Position numbers and translations under genes: made by a program
In this document: positions 1 through 6,900 of the stretch, in pieces
Numbering within the stretch: position 1 is the stretch's first letter
Layout of the letters: each line of letters starts with the position of its first letter
From: an uncultured Centipeda sp.
GTDB taxonomy: Bacteria; Bacillota; Negativicutes; Selenomonadales; Selenomonadaceae
DNA: 9,075 nucleotides
NCBI GenBank assembly: GCA_937925565.1
Contig: CALALM010000159.1
Coordinates: 1 to 9,075, forward strand
Direction of reading: 5' to 3'
Notes under the pieces: model-generated
Told to the model about the DNA's origin: nothing
Database searches by the model: none
The model's input: only the letters and a program-made list of their open reading frames with translations

Positions 1-606
1 AACGCGTGCGAGCTTCGGGCGCACTACCGTCGTGCGCTCCGGCAGAGATGAGACGGAGCACAGCCCCGACCGCACAAAGAGTGCACCCATGAGTGCGGCG
101 GGCAGGATGAGGAGGGGCAGCGCACTCAGTGACAGCTTTTCAAGAAACGCTACGAGCACAAGCGGCACAAACGCCATGCCCGCATTTCCTCCTGCGATGA
201 AATAGCTCATCATGCCGTTGCCGCGCCCCCGTGCTGCCGTCCGCCCGACGAGCATCGACGAGAGCGGATGATACGCCGCGACCGCCGTCCCCGTTACCGC
301 GACGAGCAGAAAGAGCACCGCCGGATGACCTGCAAAGCCGACCATGCAGATCGGAACAGCGGCGGCAGGCACAATGTACGGCAGCACGGAGCTGAAGTTC
401 CACTTGTCCATGAGATAGCCGAAGAAGGGCTGCAGCATATTCGTCGTCACCGACGCGACCATGACGAGCACGCCGCACATTGTCAGCGACAGTCCGAACT
501 TTATCATGAGCAGCGGCAACAGGATGGGCAGAAAGTTTCCATAGAAGTCCACCATCGCGTGCCCCGTCGAGAGCAGTGCCGTTGCGTGCCGTATTTTCTG
601 TTTCAT
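1..606 (-). CDS. Fsr-type MFS transporter, N-terminal part (runs off left edge)
   Basis: The reverse strand is open from an ATG at 606 to the window edge (202 codons, no stop); the remaining C-terminal part lies outside. The protein begins MKQKIRHATALLSTGHAMVD and consists of successive hydrophobic membrane segments. The family pattern of the fosmidomycin resistance (Fsr) branch of major facilitator transporters is visible. It has H-x-x-V-D near residue 20, a 'LPLLMIKFGLS' stretch, 'LQPFFGYLMDKW' (the loop 2-3 motif), a 'VAAYHP' segment near residue 110, and 'GRGNGMMSYFIAGGNAG' in the following helix. Such proteins are inner-membrane drug or metabolite exporters driven by proton exchange; the substrate here cannot be told. 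The start is supported by an AGGGGGA ribosome binding site about 7 bases upstream. It is transcribed divergently from the flavodoxin-like gene, so a shared control region is likely. Confidence 0.85.
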   Translation of the reverse strand, partial: MKQKIRHATALLSTGHAMVDFYGNFLPILLPLLMIKFGLSLTMCGVLVMVASVTTNMLQPFFGYLMDKWNFSSVLPYIVPAAAVPICMVGFAGHPAVLFLLVAVTGTAVAAYHPLSSMLVGRTAARGRGNGMMSYFIAGGNAGMAFVPLVLVAFLEKLSLSALPLLILPAALMGALFVRSGLCSVSSLPERTTVVRPKLARV

Positions 607-676
607 GCCGGATTCCCCCTGCCAGTCTGTCCTTTTGCATTCTCTACGGTGCTGTCTTCTCCTGTGACCAACATCC

Positions 677-705
677 TTGCATCCCCTTAGAAAATATGAT
701 GTAAT
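677..705 (+). promoter_or_regulatory. Predicted promoter of the flavodoxin-like gene
   Basis: TTGCAT (677-682) is followed by a 17-base spacer and TGTAAT (700-705), with transcription expected to start near 712. The stretch TGTAATGTATTGTAACA (700-716) carries two TGTAA-type half sites in direct order and covers the -10 elements of both divergent promoters, so it is a possible operator. Prediction from sequence match only. Confidence 0.4.
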
Positions 706-707
706 GT

Positions 708-735
708 ATTGTAACAAACGAGATGAAAAAGTAAA
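708..735 (-). promoter_or_regulatory. Predicted promoter of the leftward MFS transporter gene
   Basis: Read on the minus strand, a -35 of TTTACT (730-735) is followed after 16 bases by a -10 of TACAAT (708-713). This gives a leader of about 95 bases before the ATG at 606. Its -10 lies almost against the -10 of the rightward promoter, so the two promoters probably compete or share a regulator. Prediction from sequence match only. Confidence 0.4.
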
Positions 736-749
736 GGAGTATTCATAAT

Positions 750-1322
750 ATGAGGAAATGGGCTGTGATCTATTCATCTACCACAGGCAACACAAAGGTA
801 ATCGCCGAGGAAATCGCGGGGGCATCGGGCGGCGACATCTTCCGCGTGCAGGACGCGCCGGCGGATCTATCCGCGTATGAGGTCGTCGCACTCGGCTACT
901 GGCTGCGGCGCGGCGGTCCCGACGATCTTATGAAGGCATTTCTTCCAAAGGTGACAAATGCGTGTGTGGTCCTCTTCCAGACGCACGGCGCAGATGTCGG
1001 CTCCGAGCACGCCGTCACCTCGTTCGCACGCGCCGCCTACCTTCTCGGTGCGCACTGCGAAATCCTCGGCACCTTCTCCGCACAGGGAAAGCTCGCCCCC
1101 GCCCTCATCGCGCGCCGCAAAAAATCCGCCCCCGACGACACGCACAACAGCCCCGAGGCGCAGGAGCGTTGGGGGCGCGCCGCCAACCATCCGAATGAGG
1201 AGGATCGCGCCGCCGCACGCGAGTTCGTCGGCAAGATGGAGCACAAGCTCGACCTCCTCGAAAAGTTCCGTCGGGAACAGGAGGAACGCAGGCACGCCTC
1301 CTCTATGCCTCCTCAAAAATAA
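750..1322 (+). CDS. Flavodoxin-like protein (Flavodoxin_3 / BilS-like)
   Basis: A 190-residue soluble protein. Residues 4-22 form the first beta strand, FMN phosphate-binding loop and helix of a flavodoxin (VIYSSTTGNTK, with S9, T11, T12, G13, N14 and T15 forming the loop). 'GYWLRRGGPDD' (49-59) and 'GTFSAQGK' (107-114) match the pattern of the Flavodoxin_3 group. That group includes BilS, the flavodoxin found beside the gut bilirubin reductase BilR; BilS proteins usually carry a 'F-x-C-Q-G-K' motif where this one has F-S-A-Q-G-K. The protein would bind FMN and carry electrons, or act as a small flavoenzyme, in the cytoplasm. The last ~45 residues are a highly charged predicted helix beyond the flavodoxin core. 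The start is supported by AAAGGAG at 733-739. No bilR is visible in the window, so a bilirubin role is not claimed. The neighbour on the other strand is an Fsr-type exporter. Confidence 0.85.
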   Translation: MRKWAVIYSSTTGNTKVIAEEIAGASGGDIFRVQDAPADLSAYEVVALGYWLRRGGPDDLMKAFLPKVTNACVVLFQTHGADVGSEHAVTSFARAAYLLGAHCEILGTFSAQGKLAPALIARRKKSAPDDTHNSPEAQERWGRAANHPNEEDRAAAREFVGKMEHKLDLLEKFRREQEERRHASSMPPQK

Positions 1323-1327
1323 TCCTC

Positions 1328-1356
1328 TTGCCATCTTTTTTGTAATAGAGTAAAAT
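1328..1356 (+). promoter_or_regulatory. Strong sigma-70-type promoter of the EIIA gene
   Basis: TTGCCA (1328-1333) and TAAAAT (1351-1356) are separated by exactly 17 bases, each one mismatch from consensus. Transcription would begin near 1363, leaving a leader of under 30 bases with the ribosome binding site AGGGGAGG (1378-1385). The promoter starts only 5 bases after the flavodoxin stop codon, and I see no terminator between the two genes. Confidence 0.65.
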
Positions 1357-1390
1357 AAACATAAGATTAAATCAAAAAGGGGAGGATTTT

Positions 1391-1753
1391 ATGAAGTACT
1401 ACGTCACATTCACCGCCATTGGGGATTTTGCACTGCAGCTGCTCCGGACACGCGGCAACCTTATCATCTTTGACAAGGACGTACCCTACTCCTACGAGAA
1501 TATGGTTGTCTCCCACACAAAGGACACACTCCGCGAAGATGTCAAGGCGGGCGATACCGTCGTCATTGCCGAACACAGCTATAAGGTCGCGCGTGTCGGT
1601 TCGGACGCGAATGCCAACCTGCGCGCACACGGGCATGTCACTCTCCATTTTGAGAGCGAGGACACGGGCACAGAGGCGCAGCCCGGCGAGATCCATCTCA
1701 TCGGTGCAAATTTTCCACGCATCATGACAGGTGATACCCTGGAAATTCTGTAA
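1391..1753 (+). CDS. PTS glucitol/sorbitol-type EIIA protein (orphan)
   Basis: A 120-residue protein that aligns along its length with the sorbitol EIIA of E. coli (SrlB/GutB, 123 residues). The clearest match is 'GSDANANLRAHGHVTLHFES' (70-89), followed by 'PGEIHLIGANFPRIMTGDTLEI', which parallels the family's GHVTLRF and PGTVHVAG stretches. His42 in 'VVSHTKD' falls at the position of the phosphorylated histidine of SrlB, so phosphotransfer from HPr should be possible. In a complete system this protein hands phosphate to EIIB/EIIC for sorbitol uptake. Here it stands alone between its own promoter and terminator, with no EIIB, EIIC or sorbitol-6-phosphate dehydrogenase next to it. It therefore either serves a transporter encoded elsewhere or has a regulatory job (inference). 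Start chosen because GGAGG sits 5 bases before the ATG. Confidence 0.88.
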   Translation: MKYYVTFTAIGDFALQLLRTRGNLIIFDKDVPYSYENMVVSHTKDTLREDVKAGDTVVIAEHSYKVARVGSDANANLRAHGHVTLHFESEDTGTEAQPGEIHLIGANFPRIMTGDTLEIL

Positions 1754-1763
1754 CGAATGCACC

Positions 1764-1800
1764 AAACGGTCGCACGCGCTGGACGCATGCGACCGTTTTT
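1764..1800 (+). terminator. Rho-independent terminator after the EIIA gene
   Basis: AAACGGTCGCA (1764-1774) pairs perfectly with TGCGACCGTTT (1788-1798), with an inner GCG/CGC extension closing a five-base loop. A run of five T follows the G+C-rich stem. It begins 10 bases after the stop codon. Confidence 0.9.
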
Positions 1801-1834
1801 ATGCGTATGATGCGCAAAAACAAATCTCACACTT

Positions 1835-1854
1835 GCGAGAAATATTTCTCACAT
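1835..1854. promoter_or_regulatory. Palindromic operator upstream of the ygbA-like operon
   Basis: GAGAAATATTTCTC (1837-1850) is a perfect 14-bp palindrome. With flanking bases it extends to TGCGAGAAATATTTCTCACA, in which 9 of 10 base pairs are symmetric. It lies 12 bases before the -10 box, where it would cover the -35 region, so a bound protein would most simply repress. A partial second copy, TCTCACA (1825-1831), repeats at 1847-1853, 22 bp apart and thus on the same face of the helix. In E. coli ygbA is controlled by the nitric oxide sensor NsrR; this site is not the E. coli NsrR consensus, so the regulator is unknown. Confidence 0.6.
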
Positions 1855-1862
1855 AGACATAG

Positions 1863-1868
1863 TATAAT
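1863..1868 (+). promoter_or_regulatory. -10 box of the ygbA-like operon promoter
   Basis: A perfect TATAAT, with transcription expected near 1875. No acceptable -35 hexamer exists 16-18 bases upstream, where the sequence is the AT-rich palindrome; TTGCGA at 1833-1838 is 24 bases away. The promoter may therefore depend on an activator or tolerate a poor -35. Confidence 0.5.
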
Positions 1869-1894
1869 TTTCAAAAAACGAAAGGAGTACGTGC

Positions 1895-2263
1895 ATGGAC
1901 ACCGAAAAGAAACGCACGATGGAGATCGATGTCATGATGGAGATGATCGCTCTCTACTGCCACGGGCAAGGGCACGCGAATCGTACCGATGAACAGGATG
2001 ACACACCCGCGCTCTGTCCTGACTGCCGCAGCCTCCTCAACTATGCACGCACGCGCATCGTCCGCTGCCCGCGCATGGACGTGAAGTCCTTCTGCTCCGC
2101 CTGCCCCGTCCACTGCTACGCAAGCGATATGCGCGCACGCATCCGCGAAGTCATGCGTTACAGCGGACCGCGCATGCTCCTTCATCGCCCCATCATGACC
2201 CTGCACCATATCTGGATCGACCTCGCGGCACGCAGACGCGAAAAGAAAGGAATTTCCTCATGA
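1895..2263 (+). CDS. ygbA: YgbA family nitrosative-stress protein (YgbA_NO domain)
   Basis: A 122-residue basic protein, recognised by the family's conserved core. It has 'LCPDCRSLLNYARTRIVRCP' (40-59), then 'CSACPVHCY' (67-75), 'MRARIREVMRYSGPRML' (79-95) and a closing 'HRPIMTLHHIWIDL'. Six cysteines (41, 44, 58, 67, 70, 74) are spaced as likely metal or iron-sulfur ligands, with C22 in addition. In E. coli the ygbA gene is induced by nitric oxide through NsrR and helps growth under nitrosative stress; the biochemical activity is not established. The start is supported by AAAGGAG (1881-1887), 7 bases upstream. Its stop codon overlaps the asparaginase start (ATGA), so the two are probably translationally coupled. 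It leads a three-gene operon. Confidence 0.88.
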   Translation: MDTEKKRTMEIDVMMEMIALYCHGQGHANRTDEQDDTPALCPDCRSLLNYARTRIVRCPRMDVKSFCSACPVHCYASDMRARIREVMRYSGPRMLLHRPIMTLHHIWIDLAARRREKKGISS

Positions 2264-3192
2264 AGAAAATTCTCCTCCTCGCGACGGGCGGCACCATCGC
2301 CTCACGCGAGACAGAGCACGGACTGCGTCCCACCCTCAGTGCCGGGGACATGCGCGCGGCAATTGGCGCAAAAGGCGGCGTGATCGAGGTCATGGACCTC
2401 CTCTCGATTGATTCTACGAACATTGCCCCCACACACTGGCAGACGGTCGCGCGCAGAGTCGCCGATGTACGCACGGACTACGACGGCTTTATCGTCACCC
2501 ACGGCACGGACACGATGGCATACACCGCCGCCGCCCTCTACTATATGCTTGATGGTCTCGACCGCCCCGTCGTCCTCACAGGCTCCCAACGTCCGCTTGG
2601 TCTCACCGGTTCGGATGCGGAAGGAAATCTGCGCCTCGCCTATGAGGCTGCACGCAGCGGTTTCGCGGGCGTCTGCCTCGCGTTCGGGGAACGGCTCATC
2701 CACGGGAATGCGGCAAAGAAGATGTACTCCCTTGCAGACGATGCTTTTCGCAGCATTGGTCGCGCAGAGATTGACCTCTCCGCCCCATCTGCGCCATCCG
2801 CGCCCTTTCGTCTGCATGACGCCCTCGATGAGCGCGTCGCCGTCATCCGCCTCTATCCCGGCATGAAGCCCATCACAATCGACGCACACATTGCCTCGGG
2901 CTATCGCGGCATCATCCTCGAAGGCTACGGTCTCGGCAGCGTCCCCGGCGACGATGCGGAGGAGAGTTTTCTGCCCTCGCTCGACCGTGCCCGCACACGT
3001 GCCTGCACCATTGTCCTCACGACACAATGCATCTATGACGGTGCGGACCTCTCGCACTACGAGGTGGGCATCCGCGCGGCACAGCTCGGCGCCCTCGCGG
3101 GCGGCAGCCTCCCCATCGAGGCACTCTACGCACGCCTCATGCAGCTGCTTGCAGAGACGCCTGAGGGGGAAACGGTGAAATCACTTGAATGA
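2260..3192 (+). CDS. ansA: Type I (cytoplasmic) L-asparaginase
   Basis: A 310-residue enzyme expected to hydrolyse L-asparagine to aspartate and ammonia. The N terminus holds the first active-site threonine in 'LLLATGGTIAS' (T12). 'DSTNIAPTHW' (51-60) is the substrate-binding segment, 'VTHGTDTMAYTA' (79-90) carries the second catalytic threonine T83 and D84, and K154 in 'AAKKMYS' sits where the catalytic lysine is expected. 'VVLTGSQRP' (104-112) is also typical. There is no signal peptide, which fits the type I cytoplasmic class; the protein is somewhat shorter than E. coli AnsA (338). Residues 174-182 are three Ser-Ala-Pro units in a surface linker. The ATG overlaps the ygbA-like stop by four bases and has AAAGGAA upstream. 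The type I versus archaeal-like subclass, and hence the symbol, is less sure than the enzyme family. Confidence 0.92.
   Translation: MKKILLLATGGTIASRETEHGLRPTLSAGDMRAAIGAKGGVIEVMDLLSIDSTNIAPTHWQTVARRVADVRTDYDGFIVTHGTDTMAYTAAALYYMLDGLDRPVVLTGSQRPLGLTGSDAEGNLRLAYEAARSGFAGVCLAFGERLIHGNAAKKMYSLADDAFRSIGRAEIDLSAPSAPSAPFRLHDALDERVAVIRLYPGMKPITIDAHIASGYRGIILEGYGLGSVPGDDAEESFLPSLDRARTRACTIVLTTQCIYDGADLSHYEVGIRAAQLGALAGGSLPIEALYARLMQLLAETPEGETVKSLE
2779..2805 (+). repeat. Three tandem 9-bp units inside the asparaginase gene
   Basis: Three imperfect 9-bp repeats encode Ser-Ala-Pro three times (residues 174-182). Each unit differs at one to three positions, mainly third bases. They keep the frame, so copy number changes would only lengthen or shorten a linker. 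Confidence 0.7.
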
Positions 3193-3205
3193 AAAGGAAC
3201 ACATT

Positions 3206-3607
3206 ATGCAGCTTCAAGAAATCGGCATTGTCAGGAATGCCTACAAAAATCTCACGGATATTCCGCGGCAGGGATGCATGAGCGAGGAGGTCTCGGCGGT
3301 CGAGATTCATCCGGAATTCGCCGACGGGCTCCTGCGCATCGAGCAAAACAAGTATCTGATCGTTCTCTACTGGGCACATCTGGCGAAGCGCGACATTCTG
3401 AAGACACTCCCGCCTGCGTCCAAGGAGATTCACGGAGTCTTTGCGAGCCGCTCCCCCGGTCGCCCGAACCCCCTTTCCCTCTGCATCGTCGAACTCATCG
3501 AACGCAACGGAGACATCCTCCGCGTGAAGGGACTCGACGCCCTTGACGGCAGCTCCGTCATCGACATCAAGCCATATACGGAAATGGACAGCATCATCCT
3601 CCCATAG
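3206..3607 (+). CDS. trmO: Short TrmO-family tRNA (t6A37) N6-methyltransferase
   Basis: A 133-residue protein of the TrmO/TsaA (YaeB) family, which uses S-adenosylmethionine to methylate the threonylcarbamoyladenosine at position 37 of certain threonine tRNAs. The signature is clear: 'GVFASRSPGRPNPLSLCIVEL' split as GVFASRSP (77-84) and GRPNPLSL (85-92), then 'VKGLDALDGSSVIDIKPY' (107-124). The start of the fold is 'IGIVRNAY' (6-13). E. coli TrmO is about 235 residues, with a C-terminal domain that is absent here, as in the short archaeal and bacterial members. The usual PNPIGL reads PNPLSL, so a different substrate cannot be excluded. ATG at 3206 is preferred because AAAAGGA lies 7 bases upstream; an in-frame TTG at 3185 would overlap the asparaginase gene and lacks a site. 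It is third in the operon, 13 bases after the asparaginase stop. Confidence 0.85.
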   Translation: MQLQEIGIVRNAYKNLTDIPRQGCMSEEVSAVEIHPEFADGLLRIEQNKYLIVLYWAHLAKRDILKTLPPASKEIHGVFASRSPGRPNPLSLCIVELIERNGDILRVKGLDALDGSSVIDIKPYTEMDSIILP

Positions 3608-3621
3608 CCCTCGTAGCATAG

Positions 3622-3666
3622 AGCTGCTGCATGAAGATCGAACATCCTTCATGCAGCAGTTCTTTT
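3622..3666 (+). terminator. Rho-independent terminator of the ygbA-asparaginase-trmO operon
   Basis: CTGCTGCATGAAG (3624-3636) pairs perfectly with CTTCATGCAGCAG (3647-3659) across a 10-base loop. It extends by a G-T and an A-T pair and is followed by a T-rich tail. It starts 15 bases after the TrmO stop codon. Confidence 0.85.
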
Positions 3667-3730
3667 ATTATGAACATCATTTACTTTTATTCACTAGAAA
3701 ATATTTTTTTAAATTATTCATGAAAAAGAC

Positions 3731-3759
3731 TTGTAATGAATCCCGTTCGCCATTATAAT
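3731..3759 (+). promoter_or_regulatory. Promoter P1 of the TonB receptor gene
   Basis: TTGTAA (3731-3736) and a perfect TATAAT (3754-3759) are 17 bases apart, giving a start near 3766 and a leader of about 143 bases. The two boxes sit in the arms of an imperfect dyad: TTGTAATG (3731-3738) and CATTATAA (3751-3758) match in 7 of 8 pairs, which could be a repressor site or chance. Confidence 0.65.
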
Positions 3760-3779
3760 ACCCTTACGCAAGCCAATGC

Positions 3780-3798
3780 GATAATTATTTTCATTATA
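3780..3798. promoter_or_regulatory. Fur box
   Basis: GATAATTATTTTCATTATA matches the classic 19-bp ferric uptake regulator consensus (GATAATGATAATCATTATC) at 15 of 19 positions, including both outer GATAAT/ATTAT half sites. It lies just downstream of the P1 start and covers the -35 of P2, both of which suit repression by iron-loaded Fur. The gene downstream is an outer-membrane TonB receptor, the kind of gene Fur usually controls. Confidence 0.72.
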
Positions 3799-3816
3799 TG
3801 TTTAAAGTTGTATGAT
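3788..3816 (+). promoter_or_regulatory. Possible second promoter P2 of the TonB receptor gene
   Basis: TTTTCA (3788-3793), a 17-base spacer and TATGAT (3811-3816). The -35 is inside the Fur box. Weaker than P1; one or both may be used. Confidence 0.4.
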
Positions 3817-3860
3817 TCACAAAAATCTTCAGCTGATACGTATGAATGGAAACAGGAGGC

Positions 3861-3880
3861 TGTTCCGAGGGATCGGAGCA
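3861..3880 (+). other. Small hairpin in the receptor mRNA leader
   Basis: TGTTCCGA and TCGGAGCA pair over eight positions (one G-U) around a GGGA loop, which is of the stable GNRA type. It lies 17 bases before the ribosome binding site. There is no T tract, so it is not a terminator. An extra AGGAGG at 3854-3859 just upstream has no useful start codon behind it. I recognise no known riboswitch in this leader. Confidence 0.4.
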
Positions 3881-3908
3881 CATCAGTCATTGTATTAAGG
3901 AGGATCTC

Positions 3909-6900
3909 ATGACGAGGAAACAGCGTAAGCGCTCGCTGCGTATGCTCACCTACGCGATTTTGGCAGGACTCACCCTGCCCGCCTATACGGGGTGGGCAGA
4001 TGATGGGACACAGGGAGGAGGCAAAGTGTCTACTGCGGACATTCACGTGGAGGTGGATGCTGCACAGGAAGAGGCAAAGTACGAGTCCCAACAGAAGACG
4101 ATCATCACAAAGGAGGACATCGAGAAGAAGCAGGCGAAGTCCGTCGAGGACATCATCTTCAGCGAGACGGGCGTCTCGCGCACGGTGGATGCGATGGGTC
4201 GCGTCGGCGTTTCGATTCGCGGTGCGGAGGCACGTCATACACTGATTCTCGTAGATGGGCAACCTGTCATGGGAGATTTTGCAAAGTATTACGGCGCAGC
4301 GGACGAGGTCATGCGCCTCGGCACGGAGAATGTCGAGCGCATCGAGATCATTCAGGGTGCATCTAGTGCAAAGTACGGCTCGGACGCGATCGGCGGCGTG
4401 GTCAACATCATCACAAAGAAGGCAGGGGATCAGCCCTCGGTTCAGTTCAATGCAGAGGGAAGAACGGCAGAGAAGGACGAGCTGTTCCCCTACCGCAATA
4501 TGTTCCTGCGCGCCGACTCTGGTTCTATGGGCAAAGCACAGCTCGGCATCTACGGGAGCAAGCGCGACATCATGCCCGTCTATGCGGACGAGGCGCGCAT
4601 TGTGACCGGTCTTGGCAGCTACGTGACGGATTTCGAGGACAACAGCCTACGCTACTACGGTGAGGCATCGAATCTTGGATTGATTGGCAGCTACGAGGCA
4701 AATAAGGACAATACCTTCAACTTCCGTCTGGAACGCTATACAGAGGATCTGAACCGCTTCGTCAAGCGCACAGATTCCATAATGGAGCCACAGCAGCACT
4801 ATAGCCGCAAGTCGGGGCGCAATACGTACAACGTCGGCTGGAACGGACGCAACAAGGACACGGACTGGAACATCGAGATCAACCACACGCGCCTCCTTGA
4901 GGACGATCTCACACTGACGAGCAACTATGGTCGTTCTTCCTATACGGGGAAGAACATGCTGAACTACATCGACAATGTGGATCATGCGCAGACCAATATT
5001 GATGCGACGTTCAATACCCAGCTGAATGACAAGCATCTTCTTACCTACGGCATGGGCTATGCTCGCGAACACGGTTCTGGCAGCCGTCTCAAGAGTGCTC
5101 CGAAGACTTATCTGCGCAAGATCGACCCGTGGGATTACGACAAAAGCCTCCTTGTCGTACAACGCGATGCAAAGGATTATGGGCTAAAAAAGGGGGACGT
5201 AGCCTCCTTTATCCACGCACATAAACTGCTGCCTGACGCAGAGCGCGGACTGCGCTGGGATGTGGACAACGAACTCTATGGCTATAACAGCGGCGATCCC
5301 AATTCGTATCGACCTGAGTTCACCTACGAGGACTATCTGCGGTATTCCAACAATGGTGCGAAAAACTTCTACTCGACCCTGGACGCCATCGATGCCGATG
5401 GGGCACGGGCACGATATGACGCGTTCAACAGCAAGGTCGGCACCGAGAATGCGGACAATCTCATCGGGTGGAACCGTGACTTTGATGGGCTTTCCTATTA
5501 CAGCGATCCCAATAAGATCTTTAACTATACGCTGAACGGTAAGCTCTTCCGTGAGATTCAGGACTCTCTGAAGAATCAGGTCATCGTTGGCGAGGCGACG
5601 ATCAACAAGTATCATTTTGTGGTCGGCGACACATGGATGATGGATAACGATACGATCTTCTCTCCCGTCCTGCGCCTCGACCACAGCAGCCTCTTCGGCA
5701 CGCATGTGACGGCGAATCTTGGTCTGACGCACAACATCATCAAGGGCAATCCTCACCTGCGCTTCAAGACAAATCTCGGCACAGGCTATGCAGAACCCGG
5801 CATGGGCGAACTCTACTACAACTGGGAGATGTACGGCGGCAGCCCCGTCGACCAGGACCGCGCACGTCTCGGCTGGTACTGGACAGGTAATCCAAACCTG
5901 AAGCCCGAAAAGTCCGTCAACTTCGACGTTGGCATCGAGGGCGAAACGAAGAAGACCACCATGCGGCTGAACCTCTTCCGCAACACCATCCGCAACTACA
6001 TGACGACCTACTACACGGGCTACAACATCGACTTCCACCCGAATCTCAAGACAGCGGAGAAGCTTGGCTACCCGCCCGATATGCTCTACAGCTTTAAAAA
6101 CATCGGCAAGGCCGAGATCACGGGACTTGAGATGGAGGTCAAGCAGAGATTCGACAAACATTGGTCGGGCAAGTTTGGTTACACCTATCTCCATGCGATC
6201 AACAAGAGTGATCCGAACATGCCGCGCCAGCTCCTCGACAAGCCGAAACACAAGGTCGACATCGGCGTTGACTACGAGAATCCGCGCAGCGGCTTCCGCG
6301 CATCCCTCTGGGGCGACTACTACATCCACATGCTCGACAGCAACTCTGTCACGGGCGGCGCAAACTACATGACGATGGACAGCGACCTGAATGGCGGCTA
6401 CATCTTCAAAAACGAGTATGCACAGGCGGGCGCACGGCGCTATCAGCGCAAGACGTTCGGCATATGGAACCTCATGCTGCAGCAGAAGTTCGGCGAGGAT
6501 GCAATGGCGTACATCGGCGTCGACAACATCTTCAACCACCGCGACGACGACCGTGCGACGCAGGCGCGCGTCTACCGACTCGGCGTGAATCTCAAGTTCG
6601 GTCCCGACAGCAACACACAGCCGAAGGCACCCCTCACGGAGGAGGAAAAGGCGGCGCGTGCAGCACGCAATGCGGAAACGGCAACGGACTTCTTCGCACA
6701 GTCCATCGGCAGCTATGCGAAGAACTCGATCGACGCATTCCTCAGCCCCATCTTTGACACAGAGAAAGCGCAGGGCGTTCGTTTCCTCGGCGACTATGCA
6801 ATGGAGTGGGATGCACACGGTGGCACGAACCGCCCGCCCATCAAGATGACGGACGATTCCTCGGTCGGCTCTGCTGAGCGGAATATGCGGGACAGCGACG

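Noticed and set aside
140..640. Minus-strand 166-codon frame starting at 640
   Set aside because: Its product is Arg/Gly/Ala-rich without hydrophobic segments, while the overlapping frame from 606 gives a clean membrane transporter with family motifs and a ribosome binding site.
1801..1992. A 63-codon frame overlapping the start of the ygbA-like gene
   Set aside because: It begins at the EIIA terminator, runs through the promoter and overlaps a well-supported gene in another frame; no ribosome binding site.
3842..3898. An 18-codon leader reading frame whose stop overlaps the receptor ribosome binding site
   Set aside because: The overlap is suggestive of a leader peptide, but there is no ribosome binding site before it and no run of regulatory codons.
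3846..3908. Upstream in-frame ATG that would add 21 residues to the receptor
   Set aside because: No ribosome binding site precedes it, and the extra residues (including two Cys) would bury the signal peptide; ATG at 3909 has AAGGAGG in front.
3766..3908. Possible cobalamin or other riboswitch in the receptor leader
   Set aside because: No B12-box-like sequence or known riboswitch core is visible; only a single small hairpin.
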